From positions 1-7,114 of the forward strand of contig JAJFMS010000395.1 of assembly GCA_020696885.1 (NCBI GenBank): DNA of 7,114 nt, in the 5' to 3' direction. Below are positions 1-5,202 of the stretch, in pieces. Below the pieces are notes generated by a model, which was not told the DNA's origin, did not search any database, and worked only from the letters and a program-made list of their open reading frames with translations. Position 1 is the stretch's first letter; each line of letters starts with the position of its first letter. A program made the position numbers and the translations under genes. The stretch comes from Armatimonadota bacterium. GTDB lineage: Bacteria > Armatimonadota > SYMT01.

Positions 1-2
1 AC

Positions 3-86
3 AGCGCGCCCTACTGTGGGTGGTGCGACGAGTGCTATCCGCCGGGCACGTACCGCTGCCGCCGCTGCAATCGCGAGCTTGGGTAG
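3..86 (+). CDS. C-terminal end of a cysteine-rich, zinc-ribbon-like protein (5' partial)
   Basis: The window opens inside a reading frame (frame 3) that runs 27 codons to a TAG at 84-86. The peptide contains CGWCDEC followed by YRCRRC, so there is a C-x2-C-x2-C cluster and a second C-x2-C pair: five cysteines in under 20 residues, ending in CNRELG. Paired CxxC knuckles of this kind usually bind a structural zinc ion. The other two forward frames here give low-complexity Ala/Arg-rich or unremarkable peptides, which is why this frame is preferred. Only the tail is visible, so the protein family cannot be named; a C-terminal zinc ribbon is found on many unrelated enzymes and DNA-binding proteins. 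It is probably unrelated to the permease genes downstream, from which a MITE-like element separates it. Confidence 0.55.
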   Translation, partial: SAPYCGWCDECYPPGTYRCRRCNRELG

Positions 87-117
87 CGGGGTTTGCCTGC
101 CGCGCCGACGATCTTAA

Positions 118-136
118 GAGCCTATCCCAATTGGCT
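118..136 (+). repeat. Left terminal inverted repeat of the MITE-like element
   Basis: This is a 19-bp arm with a perfect reverse-complement partner at 291-309. The match could be stretched by one further A/T pair outward (117 with 310), but the TAA flanks suggest the element proper starts at the G at 118. Read in one forward frame this arm encodes AYPNWLG, and the same peptide appears on the opposite strand at the right arm, simply because the arms are mirror images. Confidence 0.8.
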
Positions 137-290
137 TGGTTGGCTGCGCCTGGCTGCGGAACGAGCATGCGTCGTTGGGACAGCCGGCCCGACCATAGTT
201 CCATGGCCCAGGGGGCACCCACCACCTCTCCCGCCTAGCCATCACCCGCTGCGCGGGTACCCGGCCCCTCGCTCTGGCTCGCCTTGGCCC

Positions 291-309
291 AGCCAATTGG
301 GATAGGCTC
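291..309 (-). repeat. Right terminal inverted repeat of the MITE-like element
   Basis: This is the exact reverse complement of 118-136. It is followed by TAA at 310-312, matching the TAA before the left arm. An in-frame TTG at 284 lies just inside this end, so the permease frame is open through the arm, but no ribosome binding site supports that start. Confidence 0.8.
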
Positions 310-340
310 TAAGGGGCGCGGTGATCGGGCCCACGCATTC

Positions 341-346
341 GGGGAG
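341..346 (+). promoter_or_regulatory. Ribosome binding site deciding the TTG start of the first permease gene
   Basis: The purine run GGGGAG sits nine bases before the TTG at 356. The only upstream in-frame start, TTG at 284, lies inside the transposable element and has a pyrimidine-rich leader, so this site favours 356. Another in-frame TTG at 365 remains possible, with a longer spacing. Confidence 0.55.
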
Positions 347-355
347 ACGGGACGC

Positions 356-1294
356 TTGAGCGGATTGCATGCAGCGGGAGCCCCACAGCGGCGTCGCCGT
401 CGCGACTGGGGAGCGATCGGGTTCGTGGCCACGCTGCTCACGCCCGGGCTGCTGCTCTACGCGCTGCTTGTGCTCTGGCCGATGGCGCAGTCGTTCTGGG
501 TGGCGCTGCATCGCTGGCGGGGCGTCTCCGGGAACATGGTGTTCGTGGGCCTGGAGAACTTCGCCGGGCTCCCGCAAGACGAGAAGTTCCTGCAGGCGCT
601 GTCCCACAACGGCGCCTTCTTCGTGATGGCCACGGTCGCGGTCCTCCTCCTCGCGCTCTTCTTCGCCACGGCGCTGTCCCGGCCCAAGACCGGGCCGGAT
701 CGCCTCCCCGGCGGTGACTTCTTCCGCGCCCTGTTCCTGTTCCCGAACGTCGTCTCGATGGTGGCCGTCTCCACGCTCTGGATGTTCGTCTACAACCCGA
801 ACTGGGGCTTGCTCAACGCCTCCCTGAAGGCGGTCGGGGCCGGGCAATTTGCTCTCACCTGGCTGGGAACCTCCCAGACCGCCCTGCCCGCGGTGGCGGC
901 CACCTACGTCTGGTACGTGCTGGGATTCTACATCCTGCTGTTCCGCGCCGGGATCCAGAACATCCCGGCCGAGGTGAACGAGGCGGCGCTGATCGACGGC
1001 GCGAGCGGCTCCCAGCTCTTCTGGCACGTGACCTTCCCGCTGTTGAACGACATCGTCCGGCTGGCGGTGATCTACCTCATCATTAACTCGATGAATATGT
1101 TCGCGCTGGTCTGGATCATGGCGCCTCCGGACAGCACCGGCGGGGCCACCCAGGTGATGCTGACCTACCTCTACCAGGAAGGCTTCGTGAACTCGAACTT
1201 CGGCAAGTCCACGGCGATAGGCGCCGCGAACTTCCTGATCGTGATGGCGGTTACCCTGGTGCTGCAAAAGGTGTGGAGGCCGCGGGAGCAATGA
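356..1294 (+). CDS. Carbohydrate ABC transporter permease, MalF/UgpA-like (CUT1 family)
   Basis: This is one of two inner-membrane channel subunits of a sugar or sugar-derivative importer. From the TTG at 356 it is 312 residues, normal for MalF-type permeases without the extra periplasmic domain of E. coli MalF. A basic cytoplasmic N-terminus (five Arg at 12-16) leads into the first membrane segment (about 20-41, ending LWPM). Further hydrophobic segments lie near 86-107, 125-146, 180-198 and in the last 80 residues, consistent with six helices. The EAA loop that docks on the ATPase is clear: ENEAA-type sequence from Glu206, with EAALIDGA at 209-216 and the conserved Pro at 228. It overlaps the next permease gene by four bases (ATGA), showing translational coupling. 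No sugar-binding protein or ATPase gene is next to it, so the substrate is unknown. The exact start is uncertain because of the nearby element. Confidence 0.9.
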   Translation: MSGLHAAGAPQRRRRRDWGAIGFVATLLTPGLLLYALLVLWPMAQSFWVALHRWRGVSGNMVFVGLENFAGLPQDEKFLQALSHNGAFFVMATVAVLLLALFFATALSRPKTGPDRLPGGDFFRALFLFPNVVSMVAVSTLWMFVYNPNWGLLNASLKAVGAGQFALTWLGTSQTALPAVAATYVWYVLGFYILLFRAGIQNIPAEVNEAALIDGASGSQLFWHVTFPLLNDIVRLAVIYLIINSMNMFALVWIMAPPDSTGGATQVMLTYLYQEGFVNSNFGKSTAIGAANFLIVMAVTLVLQKVWRPREQ

Positions 1295-2220
1295 GGAGCC
1301 GGCTCACCCCATATCAGCGGGCGCGCAGGCGCGGTCCGGCGGAAGGCACCCGGGTGCGCCTGACCGTTCGGCTCGCCCTGATCTACGCCGCCCTGGGCCT
1401 CTACTCGGTGCTGATCCTGTTTCCACTCGCGTGGCTCTCCTACACGTCGCTGAAGACCACGCCGGAGATCTTCAAGGATGCGTGGTCGGTGCCGAAGACG
1501 CCCCAGTGGGAGAACTTCTCCAACGCCTGGAACGGCGTTTCCGGTGAGCCCGGCCTGGGACCGTACTTCGGCAACAGCGTGCAGGTCACGGTGATCACCG
1601 TGTTCCTCATCCTCGCCATCGGCTCGATGGCCACCTACGCGCTCACCCGGTTCCGGTTCCGCGGGGCGGAGGCGCTGCTGAACGTCTTCGTCAGCGGCAT
1701 GGTCTTCCCGATCTTCCTGGCGGTGGTGCCGTTGTTCCTGCTGCTCAACCAGACCCGCATCCCCGGCATTGCGCCCAAAGGGTTCATCAACGACTACCGC
1801 GGCCTCATCGCCGTGTACGTGGCCTACTCGCTGCCGTTTACGGTGTTCGTGCTGTCTGGCTTTTTCCGGAGCCTGCCGCGGGAGTTGGAGGAGGCTTCGG
1901 CGATCGACGGGGCTTCCCGGTGGCAGACGTTCCTGCGGGTCATGCTGCCGCTCGCGAAGCCGGGCCTCATCGTGGCCGGAGTGTTCAACGTGATCGGCAT
2001 CTGGAACGAGTACCCGCTGGCGCTGGTGCTGCTGACGGAGCGGGATCGCTACACGCTGCCGCTGGGCTTGGCGCAGATCACACAGCGGCAGCAGTACAGC
2101 GCGGACTGGGGCGCGCTGTTCGCGGCGCTGTTCCTGGTGATGCTGCCCACGATGCTGGTGTACCTCTTCTTCCAGCGGCAGATCAGCGAGGGCCTGACGG
2201 CCGGAGCGGTCAAGGGTTGA
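1291..2220 (+). CDS. Carbohydrate ABC transporter permease, MalG/UgpE-like (CUT1 family)
   Basis: This is the second channel subunit, partner of the preceding gene, and 309 residues long. The ATG at 1291 overlaps the previous stop in ATGA and has GGAGG at 1275-1279 upstream; a GTG at 1273 would be inside the preceding gene and is less well served. The N-terminus is basic (RARRR), followed by a membrane helix at about 28-50 with the LFPLAWL and SLKT sequence typical of MalG-type proteins. The EAA loop reads ELEEASAIDGAS (198-209), with the conserved Pro220 and the PG pair at 224-225. NEYPLALVLL near 236-246 and a C-terminal QRQISEGLTAGAVKG are also standard for this family. With the first permease it would form the heterodimeric pore; the ATPase may be a shared MsmK/MalK-type protein encoded elsewhere. 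Substrate not predictable from this sequence. Confidence 0.93.
   Translation: MRSRLTPYQRARRRGPAEGTRVRLTVRLALIYAALGLYSVLILFPLAWLSYTSLKTTPEIFKDAWSVPKTPQWENFSNAWNGVSGEPGLGPYFGNSVQVTVITVFLILAIGSMATYALTRFRFRGAEALLNVFVSGMVFPIFLAVVPLFLLLNQTRIPGIAPKGFINDYRGLIAVYVAYSLPFTVFVLSGFFRSLPRELEEASAIDGASRWQTFLRVMLPLAKPGLIVAGVFNVIGIWNEYPLALVLLTERDRYTLPLGLAQITQRQQYSADWGALFAALFLVMLPTMLVYLFFQRQISEGLTAGAVKG
2203..2206 (+). promoter_or_regulatory. Possible ribosome binding site for an earlier RNase III start (TTG at 2217)
   Basis: GGAG lies ten bases before a TTG at 2217 that is in frame with RNase III and overlaps the stop of the permease gene. If used, it would give RNase III 28 extra N-terminal residues. A second, longer purine run (GGGAGGGAGG, 2241-2250) has no ATG, GTG or TTG at a normal distance in that frame. 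The conserved domain starts only after the ATG at 2301, so either start would give a working enzyme. Confidence 0.3.
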
Positions 2221-2300
2221 CCACCCCACGCGCCAAAACCGGGAGGGAGGCTGCCACAACCAAGCTGCCGCCGGTGCCCACCCGCCCGCTGGACCCCTGG

Positions 2301-3032
2301 ATGAGCGAGGAGTGGCTGGAGCGGCTGGGGCCGGAGCACCACGACCTGATCACGCGCGCCTTCACCCACCGCAGCATCGGCGACGAGGCGACGCTGGGGG
2401 ACAACGAGCGCCTGGAGTTTTTAGGCGACACCATCCTGGCGCTGGTGGTGTGCGAGCACCTGTACCTCACGTTCCCCACGCACAGCGAGGGCCAGCTCAC
2501 CAAGCTGAAGCAGCGCTACGTGAGCGAGCCGACCCTGGCCGATGCCGCGAGCTCTCTGGGCCTCGGAGCGCTGCTCGCGATGGCGTCGGGGGACGAGGGC
2601 GCCGGGGGCCGCGAGCGCCCCAGCACCCTATGCGACCTGTTCGAGGCGGTGCTCGCTGCGGTCTATCTGGCCGGCGGAATCGAGGCGGCGCGCGAGTTCG
2701 TGCGCGCCAACGTGATCGAGCGGGTGGACCCCAACGTGGTGTGGGACTACAAGTCCCGGCTGCAGGAGCTGTTCCAGGAGAAGCACGGCACCACGCCGTT
2801 CTACCGCACCGCACCCTCTAGCGGGCCCGCCCACGCGCCAGTATTTCACAGTACGGTGGTGGCCACGTCCGAGGCCGCCGAGACGGTGCTGGGCGAAGGC
2901 ACGGGGCGAAACAAGAAGATCGCCGAGCAGTGCGCCGCCCAGGATGCGCTGGCCCGCCTGGAGAAGCCGAAGCGGAAGAGCCGGAAGAAGGTCGCTCCGG
3001 AGGGGACCGACCCCGGTGTAGCCGCCGGTTAG
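2301..3032 (+). CDS. rnc: Ribonuclease III
   Basis: This is a double-strand-specific endoribonuclease for rRNA and mRNA processing in the cytoplasm. From the ATG at 2301 it has 243 residues, close to the 226 of E. coli. The signature NERLEFLGD is present at 35-43. All six acidic residues of the Mg2+ sites are found with the same spacing as in E. coli: Glu36, Glu39, Asp43, Glu63, Asp112 and Glu115. The THRS sequence preceding the signature is at 22-25. A double-stranded-RNA-binding domain follows from about 149 (DYKSRLQELFQ) to 220, with the helix sequence GRNKKIAEQCAAQDAL. The tail is basic (KPKRKSRKK) and could add RNA affinity. It begins 80 bases after the permease gene and may be read through from it. 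The ATG has a weak Shine-Dalgarno sequence; GTG at 2274 and TTG at 2217 are in-frame alternatives. Confidence 0.96.
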   Translation: MSEEWLERLGPEHHDLITRAFTHRSIGDEATLGDNERLEFLGDTILALVVCEHLYLTFPTHSEGQLTKLKQRYVSEPTLADAASSLGLGALLAMASGDEGAGGRERPSTLCDLFEAVLAAVYLAGGIEAAREFVRANVIERVDPNVVWDYKSRLQELFQEKHGTTPFYRTAPSSGPAHAPVFHSTVVATSEAAETVLGEGTGRNKKIAEQCAAQDALARLEKPKRKSRKKVAPEGTDPGVAAG

Positions 3033-3120
3033 TCCGTGTGGGAAACCCCTGCCGAGCGCGTGGGGATGTGGGGGTGTGGAGGCGACCGGTCTAGAGGTTC
3101 GAAATGCCTTCCCGCAGGTC

Positions 3121-3150
3121 TCTATCTGCGTCCATCTGCGTTCATCTGCG
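3121..3150 (+). repeat. Three tandem 10-bp repeats (consensus TYYATCTGCG)
   Basis: Three decamers follow one another exactly: TCTATCTGCG, TCCATCTGCG and TTCATCTGCG, differing only at the second and third bases. They lie about 90 bases after the RNase III stop and 40 bases before the promoter of the metal-uptake genes. Ten bases is close to one helical turn, so the copies face the same side of the DNA. Similar short decamer arrays occur as dispersed intergenic repeats in some high-GC bacteria (recollection, not checked). No function can be assigned. Confidence 0.75.
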
Positions 3151-3189
3151 GCCAAGAGTTCCGGCAATCACGGTCGCCTCGTTCGTTGT

Positions 3190-3218
3190 TTGACTAGCCC
3201 TAACCCACGTGTTACAGT
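3190..3218 (+). promoter_or_regulatory. Sigma70-type promoter for the metal-uptake gene cluster
   Basis: The -35 hexamer TTGACT (3190-3195; five of six matches to TTGACA) is separated by exactly 17 bases from TACAGT (3213-3218; four of six matches to TATAAT, including the key T-A and the final T). Transcription would start near 3225, leaving a leader of about 45 bases before the TTG start at 3272. The local sequence is visibly richer in A+T than its surroundings. This is the only convincing promoter seen in the window, and it lies at the boundary between RNase III and the metal genes. Confidence 0.6.
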
Positions 3219-3229
3219 ACTTCAATAAC
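3211..3229. promoter_or_regulatory. Candidate operator: inverted repeat overlapping the -10 element
   Basis: GTTACAGTACTTCAATAAC has matching outer arms GTTA and TAAC with an imperfect centre, and covers the -10 hexamer and the expected transcription start. Another TAAC at 3201-3204 gives a series TAAC-N6-GTTA-N11-TAAC, and CACGTG lies at 3206-3211. A repressor bound here would block RNA polymerase. A zinc-responsive regulator (Zur) is the natural guess from the genes downstream, but the half-site spacing does not fit the well-known gammaproteobacterial Zur box (GTTATANTATAAC), so the regulator is unknown. Confidence 0.3.
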
Positions 3230-3271
3230 GGAGTGCGGATACCGCGTCCCGTTTGAAGGGGGTGACTCTCT

Positions 3272-3649
3272 TTGCCTGGCTTTGCGCCAATTCGAGCCAA
3301 TCTTCGCTCGTTCAGCCTCGTTACGCTGTTTGCGTACCTCGGTGTCCTGACGCTCCTCGCGTTCGGGCATCGCTGCGTACCGGAAGCGGGGGGCCTCGCG
3401 CAAGGGGAGTTGCGGACGGCGATCTCTGAGGCGCACGCTCACCACATCGGTGATGCGCCCGCAGGGGCGGCGGGGGAGCACACGTGCCCCGCCTGCGCCT
3501 TCCTTCACCAGACCACCTCGATTCTCGCGCCGCGGGCGCAATTCCACGCCCCGGAGCTGACATCGTCAGGGGTCCAACTCCCCAGCGCGCCCCACTTCCC
3601 CCGCACTGCCCTCGCCGTACACCCTTCCCGCGGTCCTCCGCACTCCTGA
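3272..3649 (+). CDS. Small membrane-anchored protein with His cluster and CPAC motif, putative metal-handling protein
   Basis: This is a 125-residue protein of unrecognised family. The TTG start at 3272 has a strong ribosome binding site (AAGGGGGTG, 3256-3264). Residues 14-31 form a hydrophobic helix after a short basic N-terminus, so it is either an uncleaved signal anchor or a signal peptide. The exported part carries AHAHH at 54-58 and then HTCPACAFLH at 70-79, a compact set of two cysteines and several histidines that could bind a soft divalent metal such as zinc or copper. The last 40 residues are Pro/Ser-rich without evident structure. The layout resembles small DUF2946-like proteins (one N-terminal helix, then a CPxC/His region) seen near metal transport genes; that comparison is from memory. 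It is the first gene after the promoter and precedes a porin and a ZnuA-type protein, which supports a role in metal uptake. Confidence 0.66.
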   Translation: MPGFAPIRANLRSFSLVTLFAYLGVLTLLAFGHRCVPEAGGLAQGELRTAISEAHAHHIGDAPAGAAGEHTCPACAFLHQTTSILAPRAQFHAPELTSSGVQLPSAPHFPRTALAVHPSRGPPHS

Positions 3650-3669
3650 TCTCATCCCAGCGCCTCCTC

Positions 3670-3688
3670 CCGTGCTCCGGCAGCACGG
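3670..3688 (+). other. Intercistronic RNA hairpin after the CPAC gene
   Basis: CCGTGCT (3670-3676) pairs perfectly with AGCACGG (3682-3688) around a five-base CCGGC loop, 20 bases after the stop codon at 3647-3649. No T-run follows, so it is not a classical intrinsic terminator. It may stabilise the upstream message or weaken read-through. Confidence 0.4.
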
Positions 3689-3762
3689 CGACGGCCATCG
3701 GCCCACGCATTCACCCTGCAGCGTGCACGCTTGTGCGCGGGCCGTGTCAGGGGGGTGCCCTC

Positions 3763-3780
3763 CGCCTTCGCTTGAAGGCG
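3763..3780 (+). other. RNA hairpin upstream of the porin start
   Basis: CGCCTTC (3763-3769) pairs with GAAGGCG (3774-3780) around a GCTT loop. It ends about 17 bases before the AGGAG ribosome binding site (3798-3802) of the porin gene. There is no T-run. It is the second hairpin in the 163-base gap between the CPAC gene and the porin, a gap which otherwise holds no gene I can support. Confidence 0.38.
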
Positions 3781-3812
3781 TGCCAACCTACGAGATCAGG
3801 AGCAATCAACGA

Positions 3813-5183
3813 ATGTTACGAATCAACCCGACGACGGCGCTAGCCGCCGTCGTGGCGGCGGGCGTGCTGGCCGCGCCCGCCGCAGCCGACCCTGGCGCCG
3901 GAGGGCCGGCCCCCGTGGACGAGAAGCGTCCCGAAGCCGCAGCTCCCGTGCCCGCAACTCCCGCGCCTGCAGCTCCCGCACCGGTGGGCGACCCGCGGGA
4001 GCGGGAGATCCAGGAGCTCAAGCAGTTGGTGAACGAGTTGCGCAAGCGAGTAGAGGACCTGGAGAAGAAGCCGGCCGAGCCACCGCCCGTGGTGCCGGAG
4101 CCGCCCGTTTCGCAGCCCACGCCCACCGGTCAGGGAGTTCCGACCACCGGAGCCGGCGGCGCCACCTTCCTGCCCAACATTAGCGTCATCGGTAACCTCA
4201 TCGCCCGCGCGGGGGATAGCAAAGCGGTGCCTGGCCGCGGCCGCGCCCACTTTGAGGAACTGGAGATCGCGTTCCAGGATCAGGTGGCGCCCAAGCTCCG
4301 CTACGATCTCTTCCTCAGTGCAGAGAAGGAAGAGGAGTGGAAGGTGGGAATGGAAGAGGGATACCTCACCGCAACCGGCGTCCTGCCACAGCTATCCCTG
4401 CGCGCCGGCAGGATCAACACGCCGATCGGGAAGTTCAACCCGCTGCACCCGCACCAGTGGGTCTTCATCACCCGTCCCTCAGCTTCCACCGCCCTGCTCG
4501 GGGAGCACGGGCTTAGCAGCGAGGGGGTGGTGGGTACCTACGTGCTGCCCACGAAGCGCTTCTACGCCGGCCTCGACTTTGGGATCTGGCGGAACGCTTC
4601 GGAGATCCACGCGCACGAGGAAGGCGATGAAGGGGAGGACGAAGAGGAGCACGAGGAAGCGCTGGGCTTCACCGGCGGACAACAGGGAGCCTACAGCACC
4701 CGCCTCCACCTCTCCAAGGGGCTTAGCCTCACCAAGGAACTGGAGCTTGGCTTCACCCGCTATTGGGGAAGGGGAGACGTGGAGGGCTTCGGGCGGAAGA
4801 TGATGGCGATCAACGGGGTAGACCTCACCTACCGCAGCTACCCGGGAGCCTTCTCACGCCTGTTAGTGACGGCGGAGATGCTCGCGCATGAGACCCGCGG
4901 GATCAACGGCGACACCAAGTTCCGGCTGGGGGGCTGGCTCACTACGGCCTATCGCTGGAGCCAATACTGGGAAGCAGGGGCACGGCTCGATTACACCCAG
5001 TATCCGTTCCCAATTTCCGGGAACGAGGTCGGGGGCAGCCTGGTCCTTACGAAGTACATTACGGAGCAGACGTCGCTGCGTCTGGAGTATCGCCACGCAA
5101 AGGACCCGGAGTTCGGGCACACCAACGCGATCTTCCTTCAGCTTCTCTTCGGCTCCGGCCCGCACGCCCACCCGCTTCAGTAG
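3813..5183 (+). CDS. Outer-membrane porin-like beta-barrel protein with coiled-coil N-terminus and acidic/His-rich stretch
   Basis: This is a 456-residue exported protein, probably an outer-membrane channel. The ATG at 3813 is chosen because AGGAG lies ten bases upstream and a signal peptide follows at once (1-25, ending APAAA before Asp26). A Pro/Ala-rich linker leads to a short heptad-like coiled coil (about 62-86, EIQELKQLVNELRKRVEDLE), which could trimerise the protein, then another Pro-rich linker. From about 120 the sequence alternates as amphipathic strands, ending in an aromatic/hydrophobic C-terminal strand (NAIFLQLLFG) and a final GPHAHPLQ. Residues 264-282 form an Asp/Glu/His-rich stretch (EIHAHEEGDEGEDEEEHEE), likely a surface or periplasmic loop able to attract metal cations. 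The overall plan resembles phosphate-selective-porin-like (OprO/OprP fold) proteins. It ends 19 bases before the znuA-like gene, so it may supply metal ions to it. The substrate is inferred from context. Confidence 0.78.
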   Translation: MLRINPTTALAAVVAAGVLAAPAAADPGAGGPAPVDEKRPEAAAPVPATPAPAAPAPVGDPREREIQELKQLVNELRKRVEDLEKKPAEPPPVVPEPPVSQPTPTGQGVPTTGAGGATFLPNISVIGNLIARAGDSKAVPGRGRAHFEELEIAFQDQVAPKLRYDLFLSAEKEEEWKVGMEEGYLTATGVLPQLSLRAGRINTPIGKFNPLHPHQWVFITRPSASTALLGEHGLSSEGVVGTYVLPTKRFYAGLDFGIWRNASEIHAHEEGDEGEDEEEHEEALGFTGGQQGAYSTRLHLSKGLSLTKELELGFTRYWGRGDVEGFGRKMMAINGVDLTYRSYPGAFSRLLVTAEMLAHETRGINGDTKFRLGGWLTTAYRWSQYWEAGARLDYTQYPFPISGNEVGGSLVLTKYITEQTSLRLEYRHAKDPEFGHTNAIFLQLLFGSGPHAHPLQ

Positions 5184-5202
5184 TCTCCACGAGGTAACGA
5201 TC

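Larger units (their letters stand above)
118..309. mobile_element. 192-bp MITE-like element with 19-bp terminal inverted repeats
   Basis: The ends are perfect inverted repeats of 19 bp: GAGCCTATCCCAATTGGCT at 118-136 and its exact reverse complement at 291-309. The three bases just outside each end are TAA (115-117 and 310-312), which reads as a target-site duplication. The interior is about 150 bp of GC-rich sequence with no credible transposase frame, so this would be a non-autonomous element mobilised in trans. A 3-bp TNA duplication is known for the IS1031 subgroup of the IS5 family, so that is the first parent to test; the family assignment is inference. The element lies between the zinc-ribbon gene and the sugar permease genes, and its right end is only about 30 bp from the predicted ribosome binding site of the first permease gene. 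Confidence 0.72.

Noticed and set aside
118..309. Transposase remnant coded inside the small element
   Set aside because: Frames through it are Pro/Arg/Ala-rich and show no DDE-type or other transposase sequence; the open frames are explained by GC content.
284..355. Extension of the first permease to the TTG at 284
   Set aside because: The extra 24 residues would come from the transposable element end and spacer, have no membrane-protein character, and lack a ribosome binding site; TTG at 356 has GGGGAG nine bases upstream.
242..1291. Long reverse-strand open frame opposite the first permease gene
   Set aside because: Its product is rich in His, Gln, Arg and Glu without any domain, which is the usual mirror of a GC-rich membrane-protein gene. 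The forward frame has a clear EAA loop and membrane helices.
1171..2259. 362-residue reverse-strand frame opposite the second permease gene
   Set aside because: Same mirror-image composition (His/Arg/Gln/Glu-rich), no recognisable domain, and it spans the junction of two well-supported forward genes.
3033..3110. Terminator after RNase III
   Set aside because: I looked for a stem with a T-run and found only 3-4 bp pairings such as GGGAAACCC and the short palindrome GACCGGTC, too weak to call.
3121..3150. CRISPR array
   Set aside because: The repeats are only 10 bp, directly adjoining with no spacers, and no cas gene is near.
3672..3812. Extension of the porin 47 residues upstream
   Set aside because: It would place a signal peptide in the middle of the protein and translate through two hairpins. 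ATG at 3813 has AGGAG and starts exactly at the signal peptide.
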